DNA from: Chryseobacterium aurantiacum
Lineage (GTDB): Bacteria > Bacteroidota > Bacteroidia > Flavobacteriales > Weeksellaceae
DNA length: 64,000 nt
NCBI RefSeq assembly: GCF_003020585.1
Contig: NZ_PXUE01000003.1
Location: forward strand, 310,001 to 374,000
Reading direction: 5' to 3'
The notes below the pieces were generated by a model. That model was not told the origin of the DNA, ran no database searches, and saw only the letters and a program-made list of their open reading frames with translations. Below, piece by piece: positions 17,945 through 27,401 of the stretch. Numbering within the stretch: position 1 is the first letter of the stretch; each line of letters begins with the position of its first letter. The translations under genes and the position numbers were made by a program.

Positions 17945-20227
17945 TTATTTACTTGATTCTTCTTTTGACATGGAATACGGAAAGTCTTTTTCCTGTGATC
18001 CTCGGTCTTTATTCGGTTTACTGTCCATTTTAAAGTCTAAAACCGTTCCTTTCATCAGTTCCTTATGGCTAATCCAGTTTTTGGAGTAAGGCTGCTGATT
18101 AACATTGAATGATTTTACATAAAAATTTTCAGCGTTATTTTCCGGAGCTTTTATTTCAATTTTCTTACCATTTTCCAGGTGGATGGTAGCTTCTTTAAAT
18201 AATGGAGCTCCCAACACGTACTGATCTGTTGCCGGCGTCACAGGGTAAAAACCGAGTGCTGAGAAAATGTACCATGCGGAAGTCTGCCCGTTATCTTCAT
18301 CTCCACAATAACCGTCCGGGGTGGCGTGATATAATTTATTCATAACCTGCCTTGTCCAGTATTGTGTTTTATAAGGTGCTCCTGCATAATTGTACAGATA
18401 AATCATATGTTGAATCGGCTGATTTCCGTGGGCATACTGCCCCATATTCATGATCTGCATTTCTCTGATCTCGTGAATTACTCCTCCATAATAGCTGTCA
18501 TCAAAAACCGGAGGCAGTGAAAATACTTCATCCAGTTTGGCTTCAAATTTCTTTTTACCTCCCATCAGCGCTACCAGCCCGTCAATATCCTGGAAAACAG
18601 ACCAAGTATAGTGCCAGCTGTTTCCTTCTGTGAAAGCATCACCCCATTTGAAAGGATTGAAAGGTTTCTGGAAGTTTCCATCTTTATTTTTACCACGCAT
18701 CAATCCTGTTTCCTTATCAAACAGATTTTTGTAATTATACGCTCTTTTTTTGTAAATATCAATTTCTGAAGCAGGTTTTCCCAATGCTTTTCCTAATTGA
18801 TAAATAGAAAAGTCATCGTAGGCATATTCCAATGTTCTGGCTGCATTTTCATTAATTTTTACGTCATAAGGAACATAGCCTAATGTGTTATAATATTGTA
18901 CTCCGGCACGGCCTACCGCTTCTATAGGGCCCTCGTTGTCTGCTCCGTGTTTTACAGCTTTCCAAAGGGTTTCCACATCATATCCACGAAGTCCTTTTAT
19001 ATAGGCATCTGCTACTACGGATGCAGAATTATTTCCAATCATGATATTTGAATATCCCGGGCTGCTCCATTCTGGTAAGAAGCCTCCTTCTTTGTAGGCA
19101 TTAGCCAATCCTTCCTGCATTTCTACATTGATGCTTGGGTATACCAGGTTCAGGAAAGGGTACAAAGCACGGAATGTATCCCAGAAACCTGTTCCGGCAA
19201 ACATTTTACCTTCTGCTATTTTACCATTGTAAGGGCTCCAGTGCTTTATTTTATTCTGAGCATCCACTTCATACAGTTTTTGCGGAAAAAATAAAGTTCT
19301 GTACAAAGAGGAGTAAAAGGTTCTCATTTGTTGGTCTGTACCTCCTTTTACCTCAATTTTTCCTAATGTTTTATTCCAGATATTTTGGGCATCTGTTTTT
19401 ACCTGGTCAAAGTTTCTGTTTCCGATTTCTCTTTTAAGATTCAGTTCTGCCTGCTCGAAGCTTATGAATGAAGAGGCTACTTTTGCATAGACAGCTTCTT
19501 TATTTTTCAGTTTAAAACCTACTACTGCTCCTGTATGATCGCTGGTAATTTCCAATTGATCATTGACGAATTTATCATCTTTCCAGGTTTTTGTCAGCTC
19601 AAAATCTTTATCAAACTGAACTACAAAATAGTTTTTAAAATTATCATACTTCCCGGTGGAATATCGGGTTGTGTATCCCAGAATTTTTCTTTCCTTAGGC
19701 AAAATTTTGATGTATGAGCCTTTGTTGAGAGCATCAATGACTACATAGGCGCTGTCTGTTTTGGGAAAGTCAAATTTGAAGAAAGAAGCCCTTTCTGTTG
19801 GTGTAAACTCTGTGGTTACATTAATATCCGCCAGGTAGACACTATAGAAATAAGGGGTTGTAACTTCAGCTTTGTGACTGAACCAGCTTGCCCTTTCATC
19901 TTCTTTAAATTTTAGCTTGCCCACCCCCGGCATTATGGCAAATGCACCGTAATCATTCATCCAAGGAGAAGGCTGATGGGTTTGCTTGAACCCGTTTATT
20001 TTATCTGCATCGTAAGTATAAGCCCATCCATCACCCATTTTACCGGTTTGAGGGGTCCAGATATTCATTCCCCACGGAAGTCCGACAGCCGGATAGGTAT
20101 TTCCGTTGGATAATGAAGGCTTAGACTGGGTTCCCATCAATGGGTTTACATAATCTACAGGGGATAGATTCTGCCCGAAAGCCAGAGCCTGTACTACGAG
20201 AAAGAAAGTAGAAAATATAGACTTCAT
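17945..20227 (-). CDS. GH92 alpha-mannosidase-like enzyme with Gln at the acid position
   Basis: This 760-aa exported GH92 enzyme has a signal peptide ending at ALAFGQ. The N-terminal beta-sandwich begins VDYVNPLMGT. The (alpha/alpha)6 domain carries GTGFWDTFRALYPF and the base-containing motif GDEDNGQTSAWYIFSALGFY. Typical GH92 enzymes have the general acid Glu in a GNEPxHH-type motif. Here the motif reads AHGNQPIQHM, with Gln603 in that place. GH92 members with this change are known to hydrolyse mannose-1-phospho-6-mannose, whose leaving group needs no protonation. The enzyme may therefore attack phosphomannan caps. It lies between the ROK kinase gene and the cupin gene. Confidence 0.9.
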   Translation of the reverse strand: MKSIFSTFFLVVQALAFGQNLSPVDYVNPLMGTQSKPSLSNGNTYPAVGLPWGMNIWTPQTGKMGDGWAYTYDADKINGFKQTHQPSPWMNDYGAFAIMPGVGKLKFKEDERASWFSHKAEVTTPYFYSVYLADINVTTEFTPTERASFFKFDFPKTDSAYVVIDALNKGSYIKILPKERKILGYTTRYSTGKYDNFKNYFVVQFDKDFELTKTWKDDKFVNDQLEITSDHTGAVVGFKLKNKEAVYAKVASSFISFEQAELNLKREIGNRNFDQVKTDAQNIWNKTLGKIEVKGGTDQQMRTFYSSLYRTLFFPQKLYEVDAQNKIKHWSPYNGKIAEGKMFAGTGFWDTFRALYPFLNLVYPSINVEMQEGLANAYKEGGFLPEWSSPGYSNIMIGNNSASVVADAYIKGLRGYDVETLWKAVKHGADNEGPIEAVGRAGVQYYNTLGYVPYDVKINENAARTLEYAYDDFSIYQLGKALGKPASEIDIYKKRAYNYKNLFDKETGLMRGKNKDGNFQKPFNPFKWGDAFTEGNSWHYTWSVFQDIDGLVALMGGKKKFEAKLDEVFSLPPVFDDSYYGGVIHEIREMQIMNMGQYAHGNQPIQHMIYLYNYAGAPYKTQYWTRQVMNKLYHATPDGYCGDEDNGQTSAWYIFSALGFYPVTPATDQYVLGAPLFKEATIHLENGKKIEIKAPENNAENFYVKSFNVNQQPYSKNWISHKELMKGTVLDFKMDSKPNKDRGSQEKDFPYSMSKEESSK

Positions 20228-20248
20228 TGTATCATTTCGTTTATTAAT

Positions 20249-21109
20249 TTATATACTCTTTTTTAATGCATAGCTGGCAGCTCCCAGAATGGCTGCATCT
20301 TCAAAAATAGCTGAGATTTTGACCTGCAAATTAATATTATTCTTTTTTAAATTCTGAAGAAATCTTTCCTCAAAATAAGGGTAAGCTTTTGCAATATTTC
20401 CTCCTATAACTAAAACTTCCGGTTTATAGTGGTCTACATATTTTACAATGAATCCGGAAAAGGAGTCTGCATATTCATCAAATATCTTGGTACGTATTTC
20501 TACAGGTTTATCCAGGAGATCTTTGGTTCCGGAAATTTTTTCACCAGTCAATTCTGCATAGTAGTTGACAAACCAGCGTGTTGCCAGATAATCTTCACAG
20601 ATAGAGTCTTTAAAGGGTGAATCCCACAGATCTTCATCGGTTGCCGTTTCTCCATTGTAAAAAGTGGTTCCCAAACCTGTCCCAAGAGTTACTCCAAAGA
20701 TTCTTTTAAAACCCTGTACACAACCCCCAAATACTTCCCCTTCCATAAAGGCTGCCGCATCATTTACAAAATGAATCTGATTCTGCGAAATGGATAGTCT
20801 TTTTGCCAGTTCTTCTTTGATATTTACCTTGTATATATCGATGAATTTTCCCTGTTGCATTAAAGAGATTCCGTTTTCATAATCAAAAGGCCCGGGCATT
20901 GCAATGCCTATTAAAAGATCCTTTTTTACCAAATCCTGAGTTCCTTTCTCAATGGCCGAAACCCACGCAGAAAAAATAACTTCTTTATCATCAAAGGAAT
21001 TAACATGTTCCCTTACATAAGTTGAAGCCATAATCTCACGTTTTTCAGGATTTACCTGAGCCAGTGTAATATGTGACCCTCCAATATCGATTCCTACTAT
21101 ATTCTGCAT
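20249..21109 (-). CDS. ROK-family sugar kinase
   Basis: This 286-aa cytosolic sugar kinase has the ATP-binding motif GIDIGGSH at the N-terminus, the catalytic FVNDAAAFMEGE segment, and VTLGTGLGTTF. The classical ROK zinc motif (CxCGxxGC) is absent; the region after TTFYNGE instead runs ATDEDLWDSPF. It therefore belongs to the zinc-free subgroup related to polyphosphate-type glucokinases. Within the PUL it could phosphorylate GlcNAc or mannose released in the cytosol. Substrate cannot be read from the sequence. It ends 21 bp before the GH92 gene that follows. Confidence 0.88.
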   Translation of the reverse strand: MQNIVGIDIGGSHITLAQVNPEKREIMASTYVREHVNSFDDKEVIFSAWVSAIEKGTQDLVKKDLLIGIAMPGPFDYENGISLMQQGKFIDIYKVNIKEELAKRLSISQNQIHFVNDAAAFMEGEVFGGCVQGFKRIFGVTLGTGLGTTFYNGETATDEDLWDSPFKDSICEDYLATRWFVNYYAELTGEKISGTKDLLDKPVEIRTKIFDEYADSFSGFIVKYVDHYKPEVLVIGGNIAKAYPYFEERFLQNLKKNNINLQVKISAIFEDAAILGAASYALKKSI

Positions 21110-21152
21110 TATTTTTAATTTTAACTTCTAGTAATTCTCTCTTACTGAAAAA

Positions 21153-21181
21153 CAGACAAACAAGAATGTACAACTTGTCTG
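21153..21181 (-). other. Intra-operon stem-loop
   Basis: CAGACAA (21153-21159) pairs with TTGTCTG (21175-21181) around a 15-nt loop, in the 123-bp gap between the GH18 and ROK genes. There is no T-run, so it may be an mRNA processing or stability element. Confidence 0.35.
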
Positions 21182-21232
21182 CCTGTTTACAGCTTTATCT
21201 TAGTTACAGATAACAATCTGAATATCTTAATT

Positions 21233-23638
21233 TTACTTTATGATTATTTTACCTGATGATGAGACTTTATTGTTTGAGGATGTAATTTTGTAAATATAAG
21301 TACCAGTAATTAAATCCTGCGTATTCACTGTATTATTATTTTGATTAATATTCTGCTTTTTGATAACTTTTCCTGTAGAATCATACAACAAAACCTCAGC
21401 AGTAGAACTGCCATTGATTGTGAAATGAATGTCATTTCCTTTTTTTACAGGATTTGGATAGGCCCCGTTTTCTTTTGCCACGTTCAGGTCTCTCACAGAT
21501 AGAAGTGGATCACAAGGTACATCCGTTTTCCAATTGGTATCTGACATATTCACAAGTGTTGCAAAATGAGTATTTGGGGTAGAATCCAGGGCTGCAACTC
21601 CACTTCCTTCATCCATTTTCCAGTTGGCTTCCAGACTTGCTGAGTTCGAAGCCACATTACATTTATTATCCAAAATTTCCTGAGCCGTCAGTGCTCTTTT
21701 CCAAACTCTAAATTCATCAAGAGAGCCGTTGATAGCACGGGAATTATCATAATTTCTACCCAGATAAAGAATACCGTTTGCTGTAAAATTACCTGTTGCA
21801 GCAACACTTGAATCCAGGTTACCATTGATATACATCTTCATGGAAGCCCCATCATACGTTGCAGCAATATGATACCAGGTATTTGTATTAAATGTAGCGT
21901 TGCTATTCAGTTTTATCTGAGAAGATCCAAAACTTAATATGAACTGAAGCTTGTTGTTGGCCAGGTTTCCATCCCCGAATCTTAGCATAGCCGAGTTACT
22001 GTCACCCACTTCAATACCCATTACAGAGGAAATATAAGGGAATGCTGCTTTAAATGAATTCACTTTTACCCAACCTTCAAATGTTAAGGCATTTCCATTC
22101 AGGTTAAATTGCCCTGCATTCAGGTAATTTGTACTTCCGTTAAAGGAAAGTGATCTCGGACCAGGACTGGTAACAGGAGCCAGCCCGCTGTTGAATGTTC
22201 CGTCTCCGGAATAGGTACTTGTAGTTCCTCCATCGCATACTGCCTGTACTTTCCAGACATAGCTTGTGTTAGGAGTCAGGTTTTGCAATGAATAATTATT
22301 GGATGTAATATTCTGTACTACAGTCCATGTTGATCCTGCTGTTGGTTTGTATTGCAAGGTATAAGAAGATGCTGTACTTGTACTCCATGATAGCTGTGTA
22401 GTATTTCCAAGGTAACTTCCTGATACCAGTCCTGAAGGAGTTGCACATCCGTTTCCGGAATTGAATCTTGGGGCAAAAAGGTAAGTACTTGTTAATGTTG
22501 GAGAACAGTTGGATTGTATTCTCCAGTCATAATCTGTATTTAAATTCAAACTATTGATTACTACATTACTTCCCGAATAATTAGTAGCGGCATTAGTCCA
22601 AACTGTTGAATTAGCTGGTTTATAATCAATATTATATGTTTGAGTTCCATTGGACGTCCAATTGAGTTTAGCAGAAGTACCTGCTACATTGGTAACTTCC
22701 AATCCTAGTGGTGGATCACAGGCTTGCCCTTGAGCCCAGGTATATAGCTGTCCACTTAACTGGGTATTTTCGTTATAAAGAATATTGGAGCCCGTACTCA
22801 GGTAATTGGCAACATCGGCTGATCCCAGATCATACCACATGAAAACTCCATAGCCATCTGTCTTTGTGCTGGTTGCTAAAGAGGCAAGTGTAGACGCAGA
22901 TGTAGAACCTGAGTTTGAGTTCTGTACCCAGATTGCAGCCGGAGAAAGCTTGGTTTTATCAAGTGGAGGAACATTCGGAACGCTGTAGGTACCATACATT
23001 GCATTCCAGCTATAATTGATATAGTTTCCTGCCTGATCTCCGTTATAACTCTGTCTTGATGTGGCCGGACCATAGTAGTAGAATGTGATCAGTTTATCCG
23101 GCATGGCTGCTTTAAGTTCCTGCAACAGCATTACAAAAGAGCTGTTATTAGGTTGACCCGTTCCGTTATTTCCGTATCCTGCATATTCATCATCCAGATC
23201 TACCCCATCCAGTCCATAGGTATATACTGTATTTGCCACTTGTAAAGCAAAGTCTTTTGCTGCTTCACGGTTTGGGAAATTGGAAATACCGGCTCCCTGA
23301 TGGTTTCCTAAAATATCTAATAATACCTTGATTCCTTTTTGTTGCAAAGGTTTCACATAGGTATTCACATCGTTGAGTACCTTGGTAACGTTGTTATTGT
23401 TCGAGATGTATGCTCTGTTTTTGGACACATCATAATTGATATTGGCAGCAAAGATAATGGCAACATCAAAAAGCTGTTTGTTCGAATTCTGCAAAGTATA
23501 AGAACCCGCATTCAGCATATTATTATTGTTTACCTCTACATAGCACACTCCCAAAGGATTAAGCTGCTGTGCTTTGAGCAATGGAGCCGACTGAAGCATC
23601 AGGGCCATTAAAGGAATAAAAAAGGATTTTTTTCTCAT
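21233..23638 (-). CDS. GH18 endo-beta-N-acetylglucosaminidase with 2 Fn3, LamG and T9SS tail
   Basis: This 801-aa secreted enzyme cuts between the two GlcNAc residues of N-glycan cores. It has a signal peptide (to about 23) and a GH18 domain (25-305) with the catalytic signature DGVDLDDE, general acid Glu151. The EndoH/EndoF group shows the same short barrel and the MWYDLGSAD segment. Two fibronectin III domains follow (about 308-394 and 396-483), then a LamG/concanavalin-like domain (about 495-700). The type IX secretion tail ends in VSSSGKIIIK and contains YPNPVKKGNDI. It is a tandem paralogue of the next gene, from which it differs by one extra Fn3 domain. Confidence 0.92.
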   Translation of the reverse strand: MRKKSFFIPLMALMLQSAPLLKAQQLNPLGVCYVEVNNNNMLNAGSYTLQNSNKQLFDVAIIFAANINYDVSKNRAYISNNNNVTKVLNDVNTYVKPLQQKGIKVLLDILGNHQGAGISNFPNREAAKDFALQVANTVYTYGLDGVDLDDEYAGYGNNGTGQPNNSSFVMLLQELKAAMPDKLITFYYYGPATSRQSYNGDQAGNYINYSWNAMYGTYSVPNVPPLDKTKLSPAAIWVQNSNSGSTSASTLASLATSTKTDGYGVFMWYDLGSADVANYLSTGSNILYNENTQLSGQLYTWAQGQACDPPLGLEVTNVAGTSAKLNWTSNGTQTYNIDYKPANSTVWTNAATNYSGSNVVINSLNLNTDYDWRIQSNCSPTLTSTYLFAPRFNSGNGCATPSGLVSGSYLGNTTQLSWSTSTASSYTLQYKPTAGSTWTVVQNITSNNYSLQNLTPNTSYVWKVQAVCDGGTTSTYSGDGTFNSGLAPVTSPGPRSLSFNGSTNYLNAGQFNLNGNALTFEGWVKVNSFKAAFPYISSVMGIEVGDSNSAMLRFGDGNLANNKLQFILSFGSSQIKLNSNATFNTNTWYHIAATYDGASMKMYINGNLDSSVAATGNFTANGILYLGRNYDNSRAINGSLDEFRVWKRALTAQEILDNKCNVASNSASLEANWKMDEGSGVAALDSTPNTHFATLVNMSDTNWKTDVPCDPLLSVRDLNVAKENGAYPNPVKKGNDIHFTINGSSTAEVLLYDSTGKVIKKQNINQNNNTVNTQDLITGTYIYKITSSNNKVSSSGKIIIK

Positions 23639-23666
23639 AGTATATTAATTTTATAGTAGAAAAAGC

Positions 23667-23690
23667 CATTGGGACTGAGCCCAATGACCT
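23667..23690 (-). terminator. Hairpin between the two GH18 genes
   Basis: A perfect 7-bp stem (CATTGGG / CCCAATG, 6-nt loop) is followed on the minus strand by GCTTTTT. It may partly terminate after the upstream GH18 gene and so set the ratio of the two enzymes. Confidence 0.6.
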
Positions 23691-23698
23691 GTTTTTTT

Positions 23699-25831
23699 TT
23701 ATTTTACCATTAATTCTTCTGTCTGTTTCAAACCTCCATCCTTAGACTCAAACTGAAGAATATAATTTCCTTCTCCCAATTTGGTCAGTTCATATGAATT
23801 ATCACCGGCATTCAGTGATTTCGTATCTACCGCTTTTCCATTAAAATTATAAATCGTTAATTTTCCTCTGCTGTATTCATCGGGTACAGTAACTGTAAGG
23901 GATGAAGATTTGCTTACCGGATTCGGATATAGTTTTATCTGTCTTTTTTCATTGAGTTCTCCTGCATTTCTTGCTAATTTTGAAGTTCCTGTTGTACAAG
24001 GCAGATCTGTTCCCCAGTTGGAGGAATCTACTCCGGTTAATGTTAAACTCACCCCGTTTCCTGAGCTATCCTGAACCGTAGAACCACTTCCTTCGTTAAA
24101 TTTCCAGTAGGCAGCAAGAGAGGACGCAGGAACTGATACGTTACACATATTCTGACTAATTTCTGTCTGGCTTAGTGCTCGTTTCCAGACTCTAACCTCA
24201 TCTACTTTACCATTAAAGTTTCTGGAAGTATTGTATAAATATCCTACATTGAATGCTCCATTTGAATTGACACTTCCGGTTTGTGCTTTGGTTGCATCCA
24301 GAGCACCGTTGATGTAAATTTTCATATTGGCACCATCATAAGTAGCTGCCACATGATACCATGTATTGGCATTCAAAGCTGTAGCTGAAGCCAATTTTTG
24401 CTGTACATTGTTAATACTTACTACAAACTGAAGCTTGTTATTTGCCAAACCGGCGTCTCCCAATCGTAAAAATGCAGAGTTACTGTCACTGATTTCCGTT
24501 CCCAGAATTGAAGAAATATAAGGAGATGCTGATTTGAAAGATGATGGCTTAATCCACCCCTCAAAAGATAGTGCCGAACCGCTCAGCGTAAGGTTTCCAG
24601 CGGCACCTGACTCAGAGCTTCCATCCAGAGAAAGCGCATACGAGCCTGTAGGAGTTGTTGTTCCTGATCCGCTGTTAAATCTTGGAGCAAACATATAAGC
24701 ACTTTTCACGCTGCAATTCGTTCTGATCCTCCAGTCGTATTCGGTATTGGCGGCCAATCCTGAAATCGTTACTGAAGTAGAATTAAGAGCTGATGCGGCA
24801 TTGGTCCAAGTTGTAGATGAAGCCGGTTTATAATCGATATCATACGTATTGGTACCTACAGAAGACCAGTTCAGCTTTGCACTTGTGCCTGTAAGGTTGC
24901 TTGTGAATAGTCCAATGGGAGCATCACAATTTACACCTTGTGTCCAGGATTGTAAAGTTCCACTTAGCACTGTTGGCTGTCCATATAAGGTTTGTGTTCC
25001 TGCTGAAAGCTGGGCTGTTTCATTAGTTCCGTGAAGATCATACCACATGAATACTCCGTAGCCTCCATTTTTAGTCTGAGTTGCCAGACTAGTGGTTGTA
25101 GAGTTGGAAGTATTTCCCATCCATACTGCTGCGGGAGAGATTTGTGCTTTCGTAAGCGGAGGTACGTTGGGAGCAGAAAATGTTCCGTACATCGCATTCC
25201 AGCTGTAGTTGACATAATCTCCCACCCTAGCTCCGTTCCATGAAAGTTTTGAAGCTGCAGGCCCATAATAATAGAATGAAATTATTTTATTCGGAAGCAA
25301 TGCTTTTAATTCCTGAACAAGCATTACAAAAGAACTGTCGTTAGGCTGCCCTGTTCCGTTTTTTCCATATTCTGAATATTCATCATCAAAATCAATCCCA
25401 TCCAGACCGTAGGTATTAACTGTATTGGCAAGCTGTAATGCGAAGTCCTTTGCAGCCTCACGGGTAGGGAAATTACAAATCCCTGCTCCCTGATGATTTC
25501 CCAGAATGGTCAATACTACTTTCATTCCTTTCTGCTGGAGCGGTTTGATGTAGGTATCGGCATTGGTAAGAACCTTGGTTACATTATTATTAGAGTACAG
25601 GTAGGCTCTGCCACGACTGGTATCATAGTTAATATTGGCTGCAAAAATATTTACCACATTGAACAGATAGCTGTTCGATGTTTGCAGTTTGTACGCTCCT
25701 GCATTCAGGAGGTTGTTATTGTTCACTTCCACATAGCATATTCCTGTAGGATTAAGCTGTTGTGCATTAAGCAGGGAACCGCACTGAAGCATAGCCGCAG
25801 CCAGTACTGTAAAGATGGATTTTTTTTTCAT
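23699..25831 (-). CDS. GH18 endo-beta-N-acetylglucosaminidase with Fn3, LamG and T9SS tail
   Basis: This 710-aa paralogue of the neighbouring endoglycosidase has a signal peptide (to about 23), a GH18 domain with DGIDFDDE (Glu151) and a single Fn3 domain (about 305-395). A LamG domain (about 405-610) and a type IX secretion tail (IKLYPNPVSKSSSL to the end) follow. The start of the mature part, QLNPTGICYVEVNNNN, is nearly the same as in the other copy, so the pair arose by tandem duplication. Both should be at the cell surface or released, acting before SusC/SusD import. GH18 chitinase activity is less likely because the neighbours are all mannose-directed. Confidence 0.92.
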   Translation of the reverse strand: MKKKSIFTVLAAAMLQCGSLLNAQQLNPTGICYVEVNNNNLLNAGAYKLQTSNSYLFNVVNIFAANINYDTSRGRAYLYSNNNVTKVLTNADTYIKPLQQKGMKVVLTILGNHQGAGICNFPTREAAKDFALQLANTVNTYGLDGIDFDDEYSEYGKNGTGQPNDSSFVMLVQELKALLPNKIISFYYYGPAASKLSWNGARVGDYVNYSWNAMYGTFSAPNVPPLTKAQISPAAVWMGNTSNSTTTSLATQTKNGGYGVFMWYDLHGTNETAQLSAGTQTLYGQPTVLSGTLQSWTQGVNCDAPIGLFTSNLTGTSAKLNWSSVGTNTYDIDYKPASSTTWTNAASALNSTSVTISGLAANTEYDWRIRTNCSVKSAYMFAPRFNSGSGTTTPTGSYALSLDGSSESGAAGNLTLSGSALSFEGWIKPSSFKSASPYISSILGTEISDSNSAFLRLGDAGLANNKLQFVVSINNVQQKLASATALNANTWYHVAATYDGANMKIYINGALDATKAQTGSVNSNGAFNVGYLYNTSRNFNGKVDEVRVWKRALSQTEISQNMCNVSVPASSLAAYWKFNEGSGSTVQDSSGNGVSLTLTGVDSSNWGTDLPCTTGTSKLARNAGELNEKRQIKLYPNPVSKSSSLTVTVPDEYSRGKLTIYNFNGKAVDTKSLNAGDNSYELTKLGEGNYILQFESKDGGLKQTEELMVK

Positions 25832-25941
25832 TACTATAAATTTTGGTGATTTTTTTGTGTTAAAATTTGATATGGAATTCCCTCAGTATTCTTCTCTTTA
25901 AAGAAAAACACCTCAAAATAAGGACGATATGAAATGGTGAA

Positions 25942-27369
25942 CTATGCTAGCAGTTCCGGGTTTTCATTAAACGTTTTCCATAGCAATTCTCCAAACAATG
26001 TATTTGACCATGCAAACCATTCTCTGGTAAATTTTTTGTCATTGTCTTTATGGAAGGATTCATGCATAAAGCCTGTTCCACCATGAGTTTTCTGCAAAGT
26101 ATCTATACACCATCTGATCTCACCTTTATCTTTTGTAGTGAGCGCTTTCATAATGATACTCATTGGCCAGATCATATCAAGCCCAATGTGTGGCCCGCCT
26201 ATTCCCTCTGCTAATTTCCCTTTGAAAAAGAACGGGTTGTTTTCTGACCAAACGAATTTTCTTGTATTCAAATAAACAGGATCATCAGATTTCACCGCAT
26301 CCAGATAAGGCAAACCTAGCAAGCTTGGGCAGTTTGCATCATCCATCAGGTTATAACTTCCGAAACCATTGACTTCAAAAGCATATATCTTTCCATATTC
26401 AGGATGGTTGTAAATTCCGTACTTTTTAATGGCTGCATCTACCTCATCAGCAAGACTTATTAGCTGCTGGGCCAATGTTTTTTCATTTTTTATTTGGGAA
26501 ACCATTTCTGCAGCCTGGCGTAGGCTTACCACTGCAAATAGATTGGAAGGAATTAAAAATCCATAGATTGTAGCATCATCACTTGGACGGAACATGGAAC
26601 TGATAAGACCTACCGGTTTTGTCGGATAGCCATACCCACCCATAGGAACTCCATCTGTAGCCCAGGCTGTTGTTCGTTCAAATTTGTAAGGACCTAAGTC
26701 TTTTTTTCTCTGCTGTTCTGTAAAAGTCTGCAAAGTAAGTTTGATTCCCTGTAACCAATTGTCATCGAAAGGCTTGGTATCTCCTGTTGTTTTCCAGAAA
26801 TGATAAGCAAGGCGGATAGGATAACACAGTGAATCTATCTCCCATTTTCTTTCATGGGTTCCTGGTTTCATATCTGTATGATCATATTCTTTCCATTTAC
26901 TTATTTTCTGATCATCATTGTAGAATGCATTGGCATAAGGATCTTTCAGAATGAATGTTGTCTGCTTATGGATTACTCCTGAGATAAGCTTATGAAGTTT
27001 TTCATCCTTTTTTGAGAACTGCAGATAAGGAAAAACCTGAGCAGAGCTGTCACGAAGCCACATGGCATCAATGTCTCCTGTAATCACATAGGTATCCGGA
27101 ACTCCATTGGCTTCATTGTAGAAAACAGTGGTATCTAATGTATTAGGAAAGCAGTTTTCAAAGAGCCAGCTTAGTTCTTTATTTTTCACTTTCTTTTTAA
27201 AGGCTGCAATGGCGCTTTCTACGGACTCACTGGTAAAATGTCTTTTGGCTTTAGGAACTCGGACTATAGGAAAATCTTCCATAGCCAGGTTTTTAGCAAA
27301 AACATTTTGGGTAAACAGCAATCCGGCTCCTGCCAATGCACTTGTTTTAATAAAATCTCTCCTTTCCAT
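25942..27369 (-). CDS. GH125 exo-alpha-1,6-mannosidase
   Basis: This 475-aa GH125 enzyme removes alpha-1,6-linked mannose. It has a twin-arginine-like signal, MERRDFIKTSALAGAGLLF. Family motifs include YVITGDIDAMWLRDSSAQ, KWEIDSLCYPIRLAYHFW, SSMFRPSDDATIYGFLIPSN and the C-terminal GTGFMHESFHKDN. Enzymes of this family are inverting and act after GH92 enzymes have removed alpha-1,2 and alpha-1,3 branches. The gene lies between a GH92 and a GH18 gene of the PUL, 32 bp downstream of the GH92 stop. The Tat signal suggests periplasmic location. Confidence 0.92.
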   Translation of the reverse strand: MERRDFIKTSALAGAGLLFTQNVFAKNLAMEDFPIVRVPKAKRHFTSESVESAIAAFKKKVKNKELSWLFENCFPNTLDTTVFYNEANGVPDTYVITGDIDAMWLRDSSAQVFPYLQFSKKDEKLHKLISGVIHKQTTFILKDPYANAFYNDDQKISKWKEYDHTDMKPGTHERKWEIDSLCYPIRLAYHFWKTTGDTKPFDDNWLQGIKLTLQTFTEQQRKKDLGPYKFERTTAWATDGVPMGGYGYPTKPVGLISSMFRPSDDATIYGFLIPSNLFAVVSLRQAAEMVSQIKNEKTLAQQLISLADEVDAAIKKYGIYNHPEYGKIYAFEVNGFGSYNLMDDANCPSLLGLPYLDAVKSDDPVYLNTRKFVWSENNPFFFKGKLAEGIGGPHIGLDMIWPMSIIMKALTTKDKGEIRWCIDTLQKTHGGTGFMHESFHKDNDKKFTREWFAWSNTLFGELLWKTFNENPELLA

Positions 27370-27401
27370 TGATACTTTTGTTTCGTTTATTTTTATTAGT
27401 C

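Noticed and set aside
21233-25831. GH18 pair as chitinases
   Set aside because: The domain resembles the EndoH/EndoF group and all neighbours act on mannose or N-glycan cores.
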